This document shows positions 22,670-32,499 of a stretch of 64,000 bases of DNA, piece by piece. The stretch covers positions 252,072,857 to 252,136,856 of the forward strand of contig JBOZIK010000001.1 of assembly GCA_051453625.1 (NCBI GenBank), in the 5' to 3' direction. Both the position numbers and the translations under genes were made by a program. The stretch comes from Welwitschia mirabilis. Its lineage: Eukaryota; Gnetophyta; Gnetopsida; Welwitschiales. Within the stretch, counting starts at the first letter, position 1; the number at the start of each line of letters is the position of its first letter. The notes below the pieces were generated by a model. The model was given only the letters and a program-made list of their open reading frames with translations. It did not search any database and was not told the origin of the DNA.

Positions 22670-23097
22670 CACTAACTTATTCTCTTCCACTTTTATATTT
22701 TTTTAACTTGGTTGCAAGCATTTGCTATTTTTAACCACGCTAGTGCCTTCATGAGCAACTTCAAGAGTATCCCAAATCTCCTTTACATTTAAACATATCA
22801 CAACTCTATTGTATTCTTTAGGAAACAAGGCAGAATTAAAGCATTCACGGTCTTGGCATTAAAAGTGGCTTTCTTCTTGTCATAAGCATCCCATGTATCT
22901 CTTGGCTTTGATACTGCAAGTCCACTTGTATTAATATGAGTGGATAAGGAGTATCCATCAAATGCTATATCCCAAAATACACAGTCTCTTCCTTGGAAAA
23001 AGACGGGCATCTTAGATTTCCAGTAAGTGTAGTTTGATCCTTTGAACAAGACAGGCATAGCAATTAAGTCTCCCTCTTGAATGCATGTAGAAGCCAT
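22670..23097 (-). pseudogene. Element A gag N-terminus
   Basis: It begins MASTCIQEGDLIAMPVLFKG with SNYTYWKSKMPVFFQ, the typical Copia gag start (W-x-x-x-M). It ends NIKVEENKLVA, where gag stops and reverse transcriptase LYGLKQ begins in frame. A stop lies just before NIKVEE. The zinc knuckle is missing. Confidence 0.85.
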
Positions 23098-23130
23098 GCT
23101 AGAGTAGCGCTCTTAAAAACAAGAAAATAT

Positions 23131-23143
23131 GCTCTGATACTCA
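23131..23143 (-). other. Element A primer-binding site
   Basis: Read on the minus strand, GAGTATCAGAGC next to the LTR matches the initiator tRNA-Met primer site TGGTATCAGAGC with changes only at its 5' end. Confidence 0.6.
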
Positions 23144-23144
23144 T

Positions 23145-24364
23145 CGTTAGAGGATCTATGTTACCCTAGAGATAGGACGAATAAAGTGGTATCGAAAATT
23201 CCAGAATCTGAGAACAAACAACAATTTGAAGAACAACAATTCTATAAAGTAAATCAAGCAAAGAATCAAGAAAGCACACACAAGAATTAAAGTGGTCCAG
23301 CAAAAGCCTACTCCATTCTGATGGGGCAGCAAAAAGCGTTCAGCTCCTTGGTTTCCTTATCCAAAAACTTGTCTTTGTAGCGCATACAAGGAACCCTGTC
23401 ACTTTAGGACCCTTTACCCTACAAGCAGCTTCAACTCACTCTTCGGGGAGTTCTCAAGAGAGAAAGCAAATGTATCTAATCCAAGGTGTGCCTTTTGTGC
23501 ACTAGATATCAACTCTTTAGAACAACACAAAAAGATAATTGCAGATTTTGGCGCGTAGAAGAAAAGATCAAAGTTGAAAGCATGAAAGGAAACAACAGAA
23601 GGAGAAATGAAGATTAAGTCCTTTTTGATGAAGGCTCTTCCAAAGCTCATTTTTATAGCAGGTACAAGGAAGACTTCCACTCTGGGTCTCTTTTTCCTAA
23701 AAGCAGCTTAAAGCCTTTACTCTAAGGGCTGTTTATCCTACAAGAAACTTCAACTCACTATCCAAGGAGTTCTCAAAAGTGAAAGCAACTGTATCTGATA
23801 CAAGGTGTGCCTTTTGTGCACTAGATATCAGCTCTTAGAGCAACACAGAAAGTAAATTACAGATTTTGACACATAGAAGAATCAATCAGAGTTGAGAGTA
23901 AGAGAGAAAAATAGTAGTAAGACAAAATGAAGACTAAGTCTTTTTTAAGGAAGGCTCTTCCAAACAACTGTTAGTGAACTGAGAATTCCCTTTAGAACTT
24001 CAGCCAAATTTGCTCTTGGAAAATCTTTGATTGATTCCCGAATCCCAATCAATTTTACTAGCCTCTGATTGATTCCAACCTGATTTGGTGCAAAATAATT
24101 GATTGACATAAAAATCTTGACCAATAATCCAGATGTCCCATTCAAAAAGGTTGGATGTCACAGCCTACACACAGTCAAATCGTATGGTTGTAGTATCCAG
24201 ACATCCCACCAAGGAAATCTGAACGTCCCAGCCTGCAATCTAGAAATTTGAATGGCTAAAAACTTGGGATGCCCTAAGGTGATAGATCAAAGAGAACACA
24301 GTTTGAAGCAGCAAACAAACCCCTTCGAACTAAATCATCATCGAAAAAATAATTCTTCTCAACA
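23145..24364 (-). repeat. Element A 5' LTR with internal tandem duplication
   Basis: It starts CGTTAGAGGATCTATGTTACC, a decayed version of 17636. It ends near TTCTCAACA at 24364 (boundary inferred). A segment of about 280 bp is duplicated in tandem: 23385-23660 and 23662-23975 share ACAAG-AACTTCAACTCACT, GTGCCTTTTGTGCACTAGATATCA and AAGGCTCTTCCAAA. All GACGTC words at 24128-24275 have decayed (AGATGTCCC, GACATCCC, AACGTCCC). Confidence 0.65.
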
Positions 24365-25094
24365 ATCATTACATGAAAAATGTACAATTTATTTTTTTTG
24401 ATTCTATGTGGTTTTCCATGGACAGAATATCTAATCTTTTATGTTTTTGGCAACTAATCCTTGCTCAGTCGGTATAATATTTCATCATATAGCCACTATA
24501 TGCCCCTATTAACCACATTGCTCTGAATTTTGCAAGTAGAAGGATCCAGTGAAAACATGCCACGATAGATCATGACATGGAAGCATGTAATAATGCCAAT
24601 ATAAAGTCAGCAGAAAGTTAATATGTTAAAAATTTTATAGGCAAAAATGACAATGTACTATTTCATAATAATCTTTTGGTAATAAAATGTAATGGTAATG
24701 GTACTACAGATATACTAATTCCTGGCTATGCATACTGTTGATAAAATCACGAACTCCATCTGTACACATAAAATCACGAATTCAATCGACACAAAATGGG
24801 CTTTAATGACATTTTAAAGACAAGCCACATCAAATGATTCAGAAGTGAATATTTGCAGTGACATTGGGACATTTTTGAGACCAATCATGCAATGCTGTTA
24901 TTTCAAAATTTAGCATCTTTCATGAATAAACTTCACCAAAAGGTTAAGAAAGCATTTTCAGATCTTTGAAATAAACGAACATGTTAACATATTAATCACT
25001 GGCACAGATTTAATCCCAAATGTCAGTAATTTTGCATTCATATTCTTGTGTAATGATTTAGATGGAATTTAATAAAAATCTAATGAAAAATCAC
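24365..25094. other. Ligase gene intron, no other feature
   Basis: AT-rich non-coding DNA between element A and the ligase exon at 25095. Confidence 0.5.
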
Positions 25095-25202
25095 CTTAAC
25101 ATTTTCAGTTTGAATCAAGGAACCATTTCGTCCTCTTGCACGAGATGATAAACATTGAAAAGCCCTAATCTTGTTTTCATTATACCTGTCAATTGCCACA
25201 AT
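25095..25202 (-). CDS. LIG6: DNA ligase 6 exon (end of motif III onward)
   Basis: Minus strand: acceptor TTTCTGTCACAG, then 36 codons starting IVAIDRYNENK and ending QTENVK, then donor GTGATT. It continues motif III (VLDGE, then IVAID across the 209-bp intron 25203-25411) and holds the conserved FQCLSSRARG segment, equivalent to the FQ-LS-R-RG segment of plant LIG6. Both exon ends are in phase 0, fitting the neighbouring exons. No stop or frameshift is present. The protein seals nicks and breaks through an enzyme-AMP intermediate. Confidence 0.9.
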
Positions 25203-25411
25203 CTGTGACAGAAATCTGTTAATTGCCTTTCCACAAGAAGCAATATCACACGTGAACATTTTACAAAAAGTTAAAATCAAATAGCTTAACCCTTTGACAT
25301 TGTTATCACCAAAGATTATATGACAAGTTTAAAAGGCAATTTTGAATTAAGTCATAACAGAAGAAAATAACAAGATTATATATAAAAGTGTGCAAAATCT
25401 TATATAAGTAC

Positions 25412-25571
25412 CTCACCATCAAGCACAAAATCCTCTATGTTTGACGCTATTGAAGAAAGAACAATATCAACAACATCTGGAAACCTTGATGTTGAATCCT
25501 CACAATTTCGTGAAAATATGTGTACTGAACCATCTCGAGACTTATGAACTTGAGCCCGTTGGCCATCGTAC
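25412..25571 (-). CDS. LIG6: DNA ligase 6 exon with nucleotidyl-transfer motif I
   Basis: Minus strand: acceptor TTTGACTTAG, then a single G completing a lysine codon, then YDGQRAQVHK, GSVHIFSRN, SRFPDVVD and NIEDFVLDGE, and donor GTACTT. The KYDG of motif I carries the lysine that receives AMP; its codon is split AA|G by the upstream intron. GSVHIFSRN and VLDGE are further ligase signatures. The wording (YDGQRAQ-HK, SRFPD-VD) fits plant LIG6 better than LIG1, which has YDGERAQIH. The 160 bp are free of stops. The upstream exon ending CEYK-like was not found before element B and may be in the gap at 26134-26828 or outside the window. Confidence 0.92.
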
Positions 25572-25849
25572 CTAAGTCAAATGGAAAGACATTCAGATGC
25601 CAAAACTTTACAAAAATATTTATCTAATATTCCCTCTTATTTGCAGAAAAACTAAAAGAATATCAACCAGTAGAGACTTTTTGAAACCTACTAAAGCATT
25701 TTGCATTACTAATACACGGAAGAACTTCTTGGAGGTAATATCAGGAAAACAGGTCGAATACAAACTTGATCAGCTCCTTGAGATGAAAGCCTTAAGTTAT
25801 ATTTTTCTCAATTGAGAGTTCGTTGTGCAGGGGATCACTAGTTTAGGCT

Positions 25850-26133
25850 CATACTACTACACAATGTAAAAGGCATGGGGTACGTGAGAGTTGGGACTTG
25901 TCATATTTGTCAAAAAGGCTACGATAAAATTCTCGTAGTCTTCAATTTTATGACGGCTAAAAGCCATTGTAAAATTCTAGATTCATTACAGCTTTTATGA
26001 TTGCTATTAGCTGTCATAAAATTCTAGACTCATGACAGCTAAAAGCAGTCATTAAACTACAGATTTATGATGGCTATTAGTTGTCATGAATCTTGAATTT
26101 TATGATGGCCTTTAGCTCTCATTAAACTCCAAT
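25850..26133. mobile_element. CACTA-like transposon end with palindromic subterminal repeats
   Basis: ATACTACTACACAA at 25851-25864 could be a decayed CACTACTA terminus. It is followed by five or six units built on TTTATGATGGCTATTAGCTGTCATAAAATT, in both orientations (GGCTAAAAGCC and GCTATTAGCTGTCAT). Units of this type are common in plant CACTA subterminal regions. There is no transposase; the other end is lost at the gap. Confidence 0.5.
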
Positions 26134-26828
26134 NNNNNNNNNNNNNNNNNNNNNNNNNNNNNNNNNNNNNNNNNNNNNNNNNNNNNNNNNNNNNNNNNNN
26201 NNNNNNNNNNNNNNNNNNNNNNNNNNNNNNNNNNNNNNNNNNNNNNNNNNNNNNNNNNNNNNNNNNNNNNNNNNNNNNNNNNNNNNNNNNNNNNNNNNNN
26301 NNNNNNNNNNNNNNNNNNNNNNNNNNNNNNNNNNNNNNNNNNNNNNNNNNNNNNNNNNNNNNNNNNNNNNNNNNNNNNNNNNNNNNNNNNNNNNNNNNNN
26401 NNNNNNNNNNNNNNNNNNNNNNNNNNNNNNNNNNNNNNNNNNNNNNNNNNNNNNNNNNNNNNNNNNNNNNNNNNNNNNNNNNNNNNNNNNNNNNNNNNNN
26501 NNNNNNNNNNNNNNNNNNNNNNNNNNNNNNNNNNNNNNNNNNNNNNNNNNNNNNNNNNNNNNNNNNNNNNNNNNNNNNNNNNNNNNNNNNNNNNNNNNNN
26601 NNNNNNNNNNNNNNNNNNNNNNNNNNNNNNNNNNNNNNNNNNNNNNNNNNNNNNNNNNNNNNNNNNNNNNNNNNNNNNNNNNNNNNNNNNNNNNNNNNNN
26701 NNNNNNNNNNNNNNNNNNNNNNNNNNNNNNNNNNNNNNNNNNNNNNNNNNNNNNNNNNNNNNNNNNNNNNNNNNNNNNNNNNNNNNNNNNNNNNNNNNNN
26801 NNNNNNNNNNNNNNNNNNNNNNNNNNNN
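26134..26828. other. Assembly gap (695 N)
   Basis: GCTCTCATTAAACTCCAAT (19 bases) is present on both sides (26115-26133 and 26829-26847): either an unmerged overlap or two copies of the subterminal unit. Confidence 0.99.
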
Positions 26829-26847
26829 GCTCTCATTAAACTCCAAT

Positions 26848-28315
26848 ATTCATTAAAAAAATACTTTTTTAAATTGAATATTCAGCTTCACTTCTCATCT
26901 CCTTTTGCCTCCTATTTCTTTTCTTATGACTATGATTCACTTGTGGTTAGTGTCAATGGAATGATAGTTCAAGGTCACCTTGCAGATATATAAACATTGC
27001 ACAAGCACATCTGGAAATGATCATTTACGCAAAATGCATGGCATTTTTTCAAGGACCAGAGGATATTAAAAAAGATCACAATGATCAATGACATGCTTCA
27101 GCAAATCATAAATGTTATGACTGACGTTTGTAGATAAGGTTTCATCAAAGTTTTCAATTCTCATCCACGCTACCTGGCAAGTTAACAGATAGTTAACTGA
27201 TTTACATGAGTGACGTGTCATTGAACCTGTTGATGACCAAGCGAAAAGGTTGTTTGGACATGAGAGCTACCATTAAAAGTGGGAGAAAATTCTCAATACC
27301 ACCAATTTTGCTTATGTGCAAGAGTTTATATTGCTATAAGACATTCATCTAGTAGAATTTGAACCTATTCCTGCACAGTGCATGTAACTTATTTCTCACT
27401 GAACCTTTTCACTGGTCTTAGCATCATGAAAGCATGATTTAGATTTTGTTGCTATAATGGATAGGAGAGACAGAAGAGTGTACACAACTAGGAAGCATCA
27501 TATGCCAATATTAGTAGGAGAATTAATCATGTTATTATATTGATTGACATTACTATTGTGTTTCAAACTATTGATGCTGCTTATTGTTATTACCATTCTA
27601 AGAGTTCTATAGGTCATATTAATAATGTACTATGATTCTGATTATTGTATGCGGTATGCACTTCAGTGACATTTATAGTTGAAGTTATAATTAGTTATCG
27701 TCCTGCAAATATGACGTTTTTAAGAAAAACATGTTAAAGGAAGCTTTCACATAAAGACAATACATAAACCATGCAAGTTAAGTAACGACAGCTTCATGGA
27801 TAAAACATCCAGTTATAGTGTGTAAGCTGCCATTTTTTTGGTTAGATTTCTTATTGCAGACCCTCCAATAAAGAAGAAATAACTAAAAGCATCATAAAGT
27901 ATATCTTATGAGAAAAGAAACAACATTAACATATTTGGGACCAGATTACTGCGATAGACTAGCAAGTCCTTACATCCCCATTAGCAATATATACATTAAT
28001 TATTACAACAATTGAAGATCAGCATAACTAAAAGCAAAAAAGATAAATCACAAAATGTTAAGATGCTCTTAAATTTGGTAGACAATACTTGCAAATTTAC
28101 CAAAAGGAAATCCACAAGAACTAAGGTACACTCCCTTCTAACGATGACCAAGTGAGAATAAAGGTTTCAGAAGGAAGTCGTGTGGTACACTCTTGAACGA
28201 ATTCCTTCTCCTCTCACAAAAGAAAAGGGATCTCCTAAGGTCTTCTATTTGAGCCTCTTCCACAAAAAGCAACACCTTAATAATGACAATTATGCCTATT
28301 TACACATGAAGCCTC
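26848..28315. other. No recognisable gene
   Basis: I searched the minus strand for the ligase exon preceding motif I and found none. Non-coding, probably intron or intergenic. Confidence 0.4.
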
Positions 28316-29301
28316 TGCTAGGATCGTAAAACACCCTAGAGGGGGGTGAATAGGGTTTTTAACTTTATCTAAGAAATATGAAATGCTAATCATATAAAAC
28401 AAATACAGTATTAGGAATTTAAAAAAAGCACAAAAACGAGACTACCTGATTTATGGTGGTTTAGCTTTCCAAGCCTACTCCACTAACAAGAGGCAACACA
28501 AGCCTTCAGCCTCTTGGTTCCTTTAAGCAATAAAGTACATCAGTACATCTACCCTTTTGCTAGGGCTACAGCTATACAACTTGCTCTTCCTTGAGCAATG
28601 CAAAGAATGATCAAATGAAATCTGATGATGAGTAAGCCTTAGAGCTCTGATTCATCAACATGAATTACAATCGGACAAAGTTGAATGCAAGAGTTCAGAT
28701 CAGATCAAATTTACACAGGAATTCTGATTCAAATATACAAAGAGATTGATTTTCACAGTTCGATAATCATACAACAAACTTGAATTTGGACATATAAAAC
28801 CCAAAGGGTGCCAGGTCTTGATTAGACTGCCATTGCCTTCCATCGCTTAGCCGTTTGCGCTTTGAATAGAGTGCACAACATTCATTTAAAGAGATTTCCC
28901 AAGGTAAAATACCGGACGTCCCAAGATAAAATACCAGACGTCCCACTTTTAATGATCTTCTTTGACAAGAAACTGAGACAAGCGTTGGACATCCCAAAAA
29001 AGGAGCTCGGACGTCCCATACAGAAAACCAGTTTACAGGACCAGACGTCCCGAGTTAAGTGGTTAGACGTCCCAATATAAAAAAAACCGTGTATAGGTCC
29101 AAACGTCGCAGGTTATGGGGCCAGACGTCCCAGTACATTTGGCTGCATACAGTCTCGAACATCCTAGATAAAGGACAGACGATCCTTCACAGTTGAAGCT
29201 TGGCCTGAAGTAGTTCGATTCGCCTGTCAATATTCTTGAGCTAAGACAGAGTTCTGGGTTCGGTTCTATTGCTCATCATTGAAATGGACCCTTACTCAGC
29301 A
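28316..29301 (-). repeat. Element B 3' LTR
   Basis: On the plus strand it runs from TGCTAGGATCGTAAAACACC to TTACTCAGCA. Six exact GACGTC words lie at 28915, 28937, 29010, 29044, 29066 and 29124, mostly as AGACGTCCCA, in U3. An AT-rich TATA-like site lies at 28790-28800. The polypurine tract AAAAGGGGGAGAT (minus) adjoins at 29302-29314, which fixes the boundary. Confidence 0.85.
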
Positions 29302-29678
29302 ATCTCCCCCTTTTCAATGACGACAATTGCAAAAAAGTAGGAAGAATGCTCCCCCTCAATTCAACATCCAGTTTAATTGATTTTACCTACCCAACACACT
29401 TGATCCACAACACTATATATATATATATATATATGCACACACACATGGTTAGAGTAAAAATAATGAAAGTTGTATCATGCCCAGATATCTGACAGTTGTA
29501 CAATCATGTAAACGAGAAATTGACAATCAAAAAAATTTTCAAAACGCTTTACACAATTTTTGCAATAAAACTGATCATATTAACCAATTTTGAATTTTAC
29601 ATCAGAGATTACATCAGAAATGTGCAATAATAGATTTGAATACAAAAAATATTCTCACCCTTTGTCATCATTGAAAAC
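29302..29678 (-). promoter_or_regulatory. Three polypurine tracts of element B
   Basis: Read on the minus strand: AAAAGGGGGAGAT adjacent to the LTR (29302-29314), GAGGGGGAG (29349-29357) and ACAAAGGGTGAG (29654-29665). Multiple tracts before the 3' LTR are, as far as I know, a Sirevirus trait. Confidence 0.65.
29413..29446. repeat. TA/CA microsatellite
   Basis: A (TA)n run followed by CACACACA between the polypurine tracts. Confidence 0.9.
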
Positions 29679-29719
29679 ACAAAATATGAGAGATAAGACA
29701 GGAGAGAAAAACAAAAAGA

Positions 29720-30790
29720 ATGAGAGGAAGAGTGAAAAGATGAAGACAAAGAAAGCTAATTAGAAGATTCATCATGATGAGACAAGGATGCATGATTTCC
29801 AGGAGCTGCTTCTTCTTCTGATTCAAATGGAATGTCCAGTCCAAAAGCTGACAGCCCAAACAACATACGAGCTACCTTTCTGTTTAGTTTATCCACAGAG
29901 GCCTGTAAACTCTGAATAACTCGGTAGATAAACTCATTTGTTATGGGCTTACAAGTGGACCCTTCTTCGGTACACCGCTTCTTCTTCGGAGGAAGAGATG
30001 GATCAATAACTTCTGAGAAAATGTTCATTTTCTTAAAAGAAAAGAAAATGAACTAAGTTGCTTTGGCACTTTTACCAATTCTTCATCCTTTTGTATCACA
30101 AACTGATGATTTTCCAATATCGTTGTAATGAGACCTCTGAAAGGTAGACTGGAATGATTGGCCACAAAAAATTGACTGATGAAGTACATAATAAATTTGC
30201 ACAGGTTTATTTTAACACCTGTGCCTAAACAGGACATGATGTAAGCACAAAGTGGAAATTTGGAAAACAACTATGTAAAATGGCTTCAATTGATTGGTTG
30301 GAATGTTAGCACACCAATTGACCCGTTTACCACACAACTCTTCTATGAGAACTTCTTTTGAAACTGCTTCTTGGAGAGAGGCTACTGAATTGATTTCATG
30401 GAAGAAACCATCATTTGGAAAACTAGTAATTAAGGAAATGGTTCCTAAGTCTACTTCCACTATTCTCCCATACACTTTGGAAACCAACCTCCAATTGCTC
30501 TTATCAAATAAACCATTACAATAAAACAAATGTACCATTGTTACTGAGGCACGTGTGTCTGAACTCAGAGCATAAATCCAATCTTGCTCTGCAAACTTTG
30601 GCTCCGATCTGATCTCCTGTCTGAAGGACTAAAAATCTATGCTACTTTCTGGGGCTAAAGGCCTTTTAGAGAAACATCCAAGCCAATTCTTTTCATGTTC
30701 AAGGAAGAGAAACCATTCTGTCTCTGAAGCTGGATCCTTTCCCTTCTGGAAGTTGAAAACTTGGACTTCACTATGCTGACTATCCTCAAG
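29720..30790 (-). pseudogene. Envelope-like extra ORF of element B
   Basis: Minus strand, across at least three frame changes: KDPASETEWFLFLEHEKN, FSKRPLAPES, AEQDWIYAL, MVHLFYCNGLF, GRIVEVDLGTISLITSFPND, IPTNQLKPFY, GVKINLCKFIMYFISQF, LPFRGLITTI, IQKDEELVKVPKQL, PPKKKRC, and a helix IYRVIQSLQASVDKLNRKVA that could be a coiled coil. A Ser/Phe-rich hydrophobic end follows, closing FSMMTKGE. It is collinear with 20050-21202 of element A. The longest clean pieces are 30212-30538 and 29756-30028. Function unknown; likened to the env-like ORF of Sireviruses. Confidence 0.7.
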
Positions 30791-30894
30791 ATAGGAGTAA
30801 AACTCAAGGTGTCAGGAGAAGAACGTAAGAAACATGCAAGAAAGCGAGAACGAATGAAAAAAGAAATGAGATAAGAACATAATTTAAAAAACAG

Positions 30895-31165
30895 GGGGCA
30901 TCCGCAGGTTCGCGTCCGCACTTCGTCTGGACACCTGGGTTTTTAAGCCAGCCAAGATGTCCAGGTTTTAAAACAAAAAAATCGCTCTCTTAAAAATTTT
31001 CTTCGGACGTCCAAATACATAATGTGGGATGTCTGAGCATAGCTCGATTTTGAATGAAAGTTCACAATCAGACATCGGGACATCAAGGACGTCCAACGAG
31101 AATTAGGTTGAAATAGACAAATTTAACAGTTGGACGTCTGATTTCAAGACTAGGACATCTGAATA
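30895..31165 (-). promoter_or_regulatory. Internal GACGTC array upstream of the envelope-like ORF
   Basis: Exact GACGTC at 31006, 31088 and 31133 with ATGTCC, GACATC and CGTCCG variants over 270 bp, between RNase H and the ORF. The 110 bp between array and ORF are pyrimidine-rich on the minus strand, with an AT-rich patch but no clear TATA box. Confidence 0.55.
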
Positions 31166-31167
31166 AA

Positions 31168-31177
31168 NNNNNNNNNN
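31168..31177. other. Ten-N run
   Basis: A short unresolved stretch just outside the array. Confidence 0.99.
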
Positions 31178-31279
31178 CTGGAAGAAAGATAAAACAAGGA
31201 AAGCACAATTAGATAGGGAAATGTTTTTCAGATGATGACAAATTTAGGGACAAAAAATTTTGCATAAATTCAGACTGAA

Positions 31280-31791
31280 GTGGAATGGTTCCCCAAGCCA
31301 AGTTATTGGCGAAAGAACACAAATTTCTCTTCCCTTAGGCTTTTAGTCATGATGTTACCAATTTGATGATCAATTACAACGTATTCAAGGGTGACATTAT
31401 CGTTTTGAATGTGTTCCCTAATGAAATGATGTCTGATATCTATGTGTTTTGTTCTCGAGTGTAGAATAGGGTTCTTGGTTATGTTGATAACACTAGTACA
31501 GCATGCTCCTGTGACTATGTATTCAGCTTCAGCTGTGGACGAGGAAACTGTGGTTTGCTTTCTACCAGACCACGAAATAAGATAGTTACCCATATAAAAA
31601 CAAGCACCATCACTGTATCCTATTAAATCTAGAGTCATGTTGTAATCATACCAAAGACCACAGTTCTGAGTGGCTTTTAGGTACCTTAGAATCCTCTTAA
31701 CATGAGTAAGGTAAGATTCTCTAGCATCAGCTTGATAACCTAGCACAGACTCCAACACTATAGGCAATGTCAGGTCGACTAGCTGTGACAT
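31280..31791 (-). pseudogene. Element B RNase H
   Basis: Minus strand: YLTHVKRILRYLKATQNCGLWYDY, then IGYSDGACFYMGN, SWSGRKQTTVSSSTAEAEY and KHIDIRHHFIREHI, ending at MTKSLREEKFVFFRQ. Compared with typical Copia RNase H, about a dozen residues are missing after YSDG and about 40 after TGACC, so two small in-frame deletions removed catalytic segments. It overlaps the reverse transcriptase frame by a frameshift at about 31740. Confidence 0.85.
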
Positions 31792-32491
31792 ACAATAAAC
31801 TTCCTATGAGTCCTCGATACAATTTTTGATCCACTTTCTTACCACGTTCATCTTTACTAACTTCGACACCAGTGGACATAGGTGTTGAGGTTTTTTGACA
31901 TTTAGTCATGTTATACTTTGCAAGAATGTCACGAATATACTTTGATTGACAAATGAAAATTCCATTCTCCTTTTGTTTTATTTGCAAGCCTAAGGAAAAA
32001 TTTAATTCACCTACTAGGCTCATTTCAAATCCATTTTGCATTAAATTGGCAAAGTCCAAGGCAAGAGATTCTTTAGTGGAACTGAAGATTATATCGTCTA
32101 CGCAGATTTGGGCTATAAGGATGTGCTCACTATCTCTTTTAATAAACAATGTTGGATCAGCACTTCCATTTAAAAAACCGTTGTCCAGATGAAAAGAATT
32201 TAGCCTATCAAACCAAGCTCTAGCAGCTTGTTTTAAACCGTAAAGAGCCTTATTTAATTTGAAAACATGATCAGGAAACTTAGAGTCAATGAAGCATAGA
32301 GGTTGAGCTACATGTACTTCTTCATGTATAAATCCATTTAGAAAAGTGCTTTTGACATCCATTTGAAATAAATTTATCTTATGAAAATAAGCATAGGCTA
32401 ATAGCATACGGATAGCTTCTAACCTAGCAATAGGAGCAATGGTTTCACTGTAATTTATGCCTTTTTGTTGGCAGTATCCTTGAGCTACCAA
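31727..32491 (-). CDS. Element B reverse transcriptase (3' half copy)
   Basis: An open frame of 254 codons covers most of the Copia reverse transcriptase: VAQGYCQQKGINYSETIAP, LEAIRMLLAYA, FQMDVKSTFLNGFI, YGLKQAARAWFDRL, then CVDD (32093-32104) within ICVDDIIFSST, FSLGLQIKQKENGIF and GSLLYVTASRPDIAYSVG. The active-site box usually reads YVDD; here Tyr is Cys. The first aspartate of the palm (MDVKSTFLNG) is present. It is part of a once larger polyprotein, so the first Met is not a true start. Confidence 0.85.
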   Translation of the reverse strand: MVAQGYCQQKGINYSETIAPIARLEAIRMLLAYAYFHKINLFQMDVKSTFLNGFIHEEVHVAQPLCFIDSKFPDHVFKLNKALYGLKQAARAWFDRLNSFHLDNGFLNGSADPTLFIKRDSEHILIAQICVDDIIFSSTKESLALDFANLMQNGFEMSLVGELNFSLGLQIKQKENGIFICQSKYIRDILAKYNMTKCQKTSTPMSTGVEVSKDERGKKVDQKLYRGLIGSLLYVTASRPDIAYSVGVCARLSS

Positions 32492-32499
32492 TATTGCTT

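Larger units (their letters stand above)
17636..24364 (-). mobile_element. Element A: defective Sirevirus-like Copia retrotransposon
   Basis: Order on the minus strand: 5' LTR (24364-23145), primer site (23143-23131), gag N-terminus (23097-22670), an internal deletion, reverse transcriptase C-terminus and RNase H (22669-21595), a GACGTC array (21480-21290), an envelope-like ORF (21202-20050), polypurine tracts, 3' LTR (19529-17636). Protease, integrase and half of the reverse transcriptase are deleted, and the rest carries stops and frameshifts, so it cannot move by itself. The LTR terminus CACCCTAGACGGAGGCGAATAGGG is the Sirevirus-type end. No convincing target duplication flanks it. It sits inside the large intron of DNA ligase 6, in the same orientation as the gene. 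Confidence 0.8.

Noticed and set aside
25597-25815. Plus-strand frame containing EYKLDQLLEM next to the ligase exon
   Set aside because: A superficial likeness to the ligase EYKYDG segment but on the wrong strand and without splice signals.
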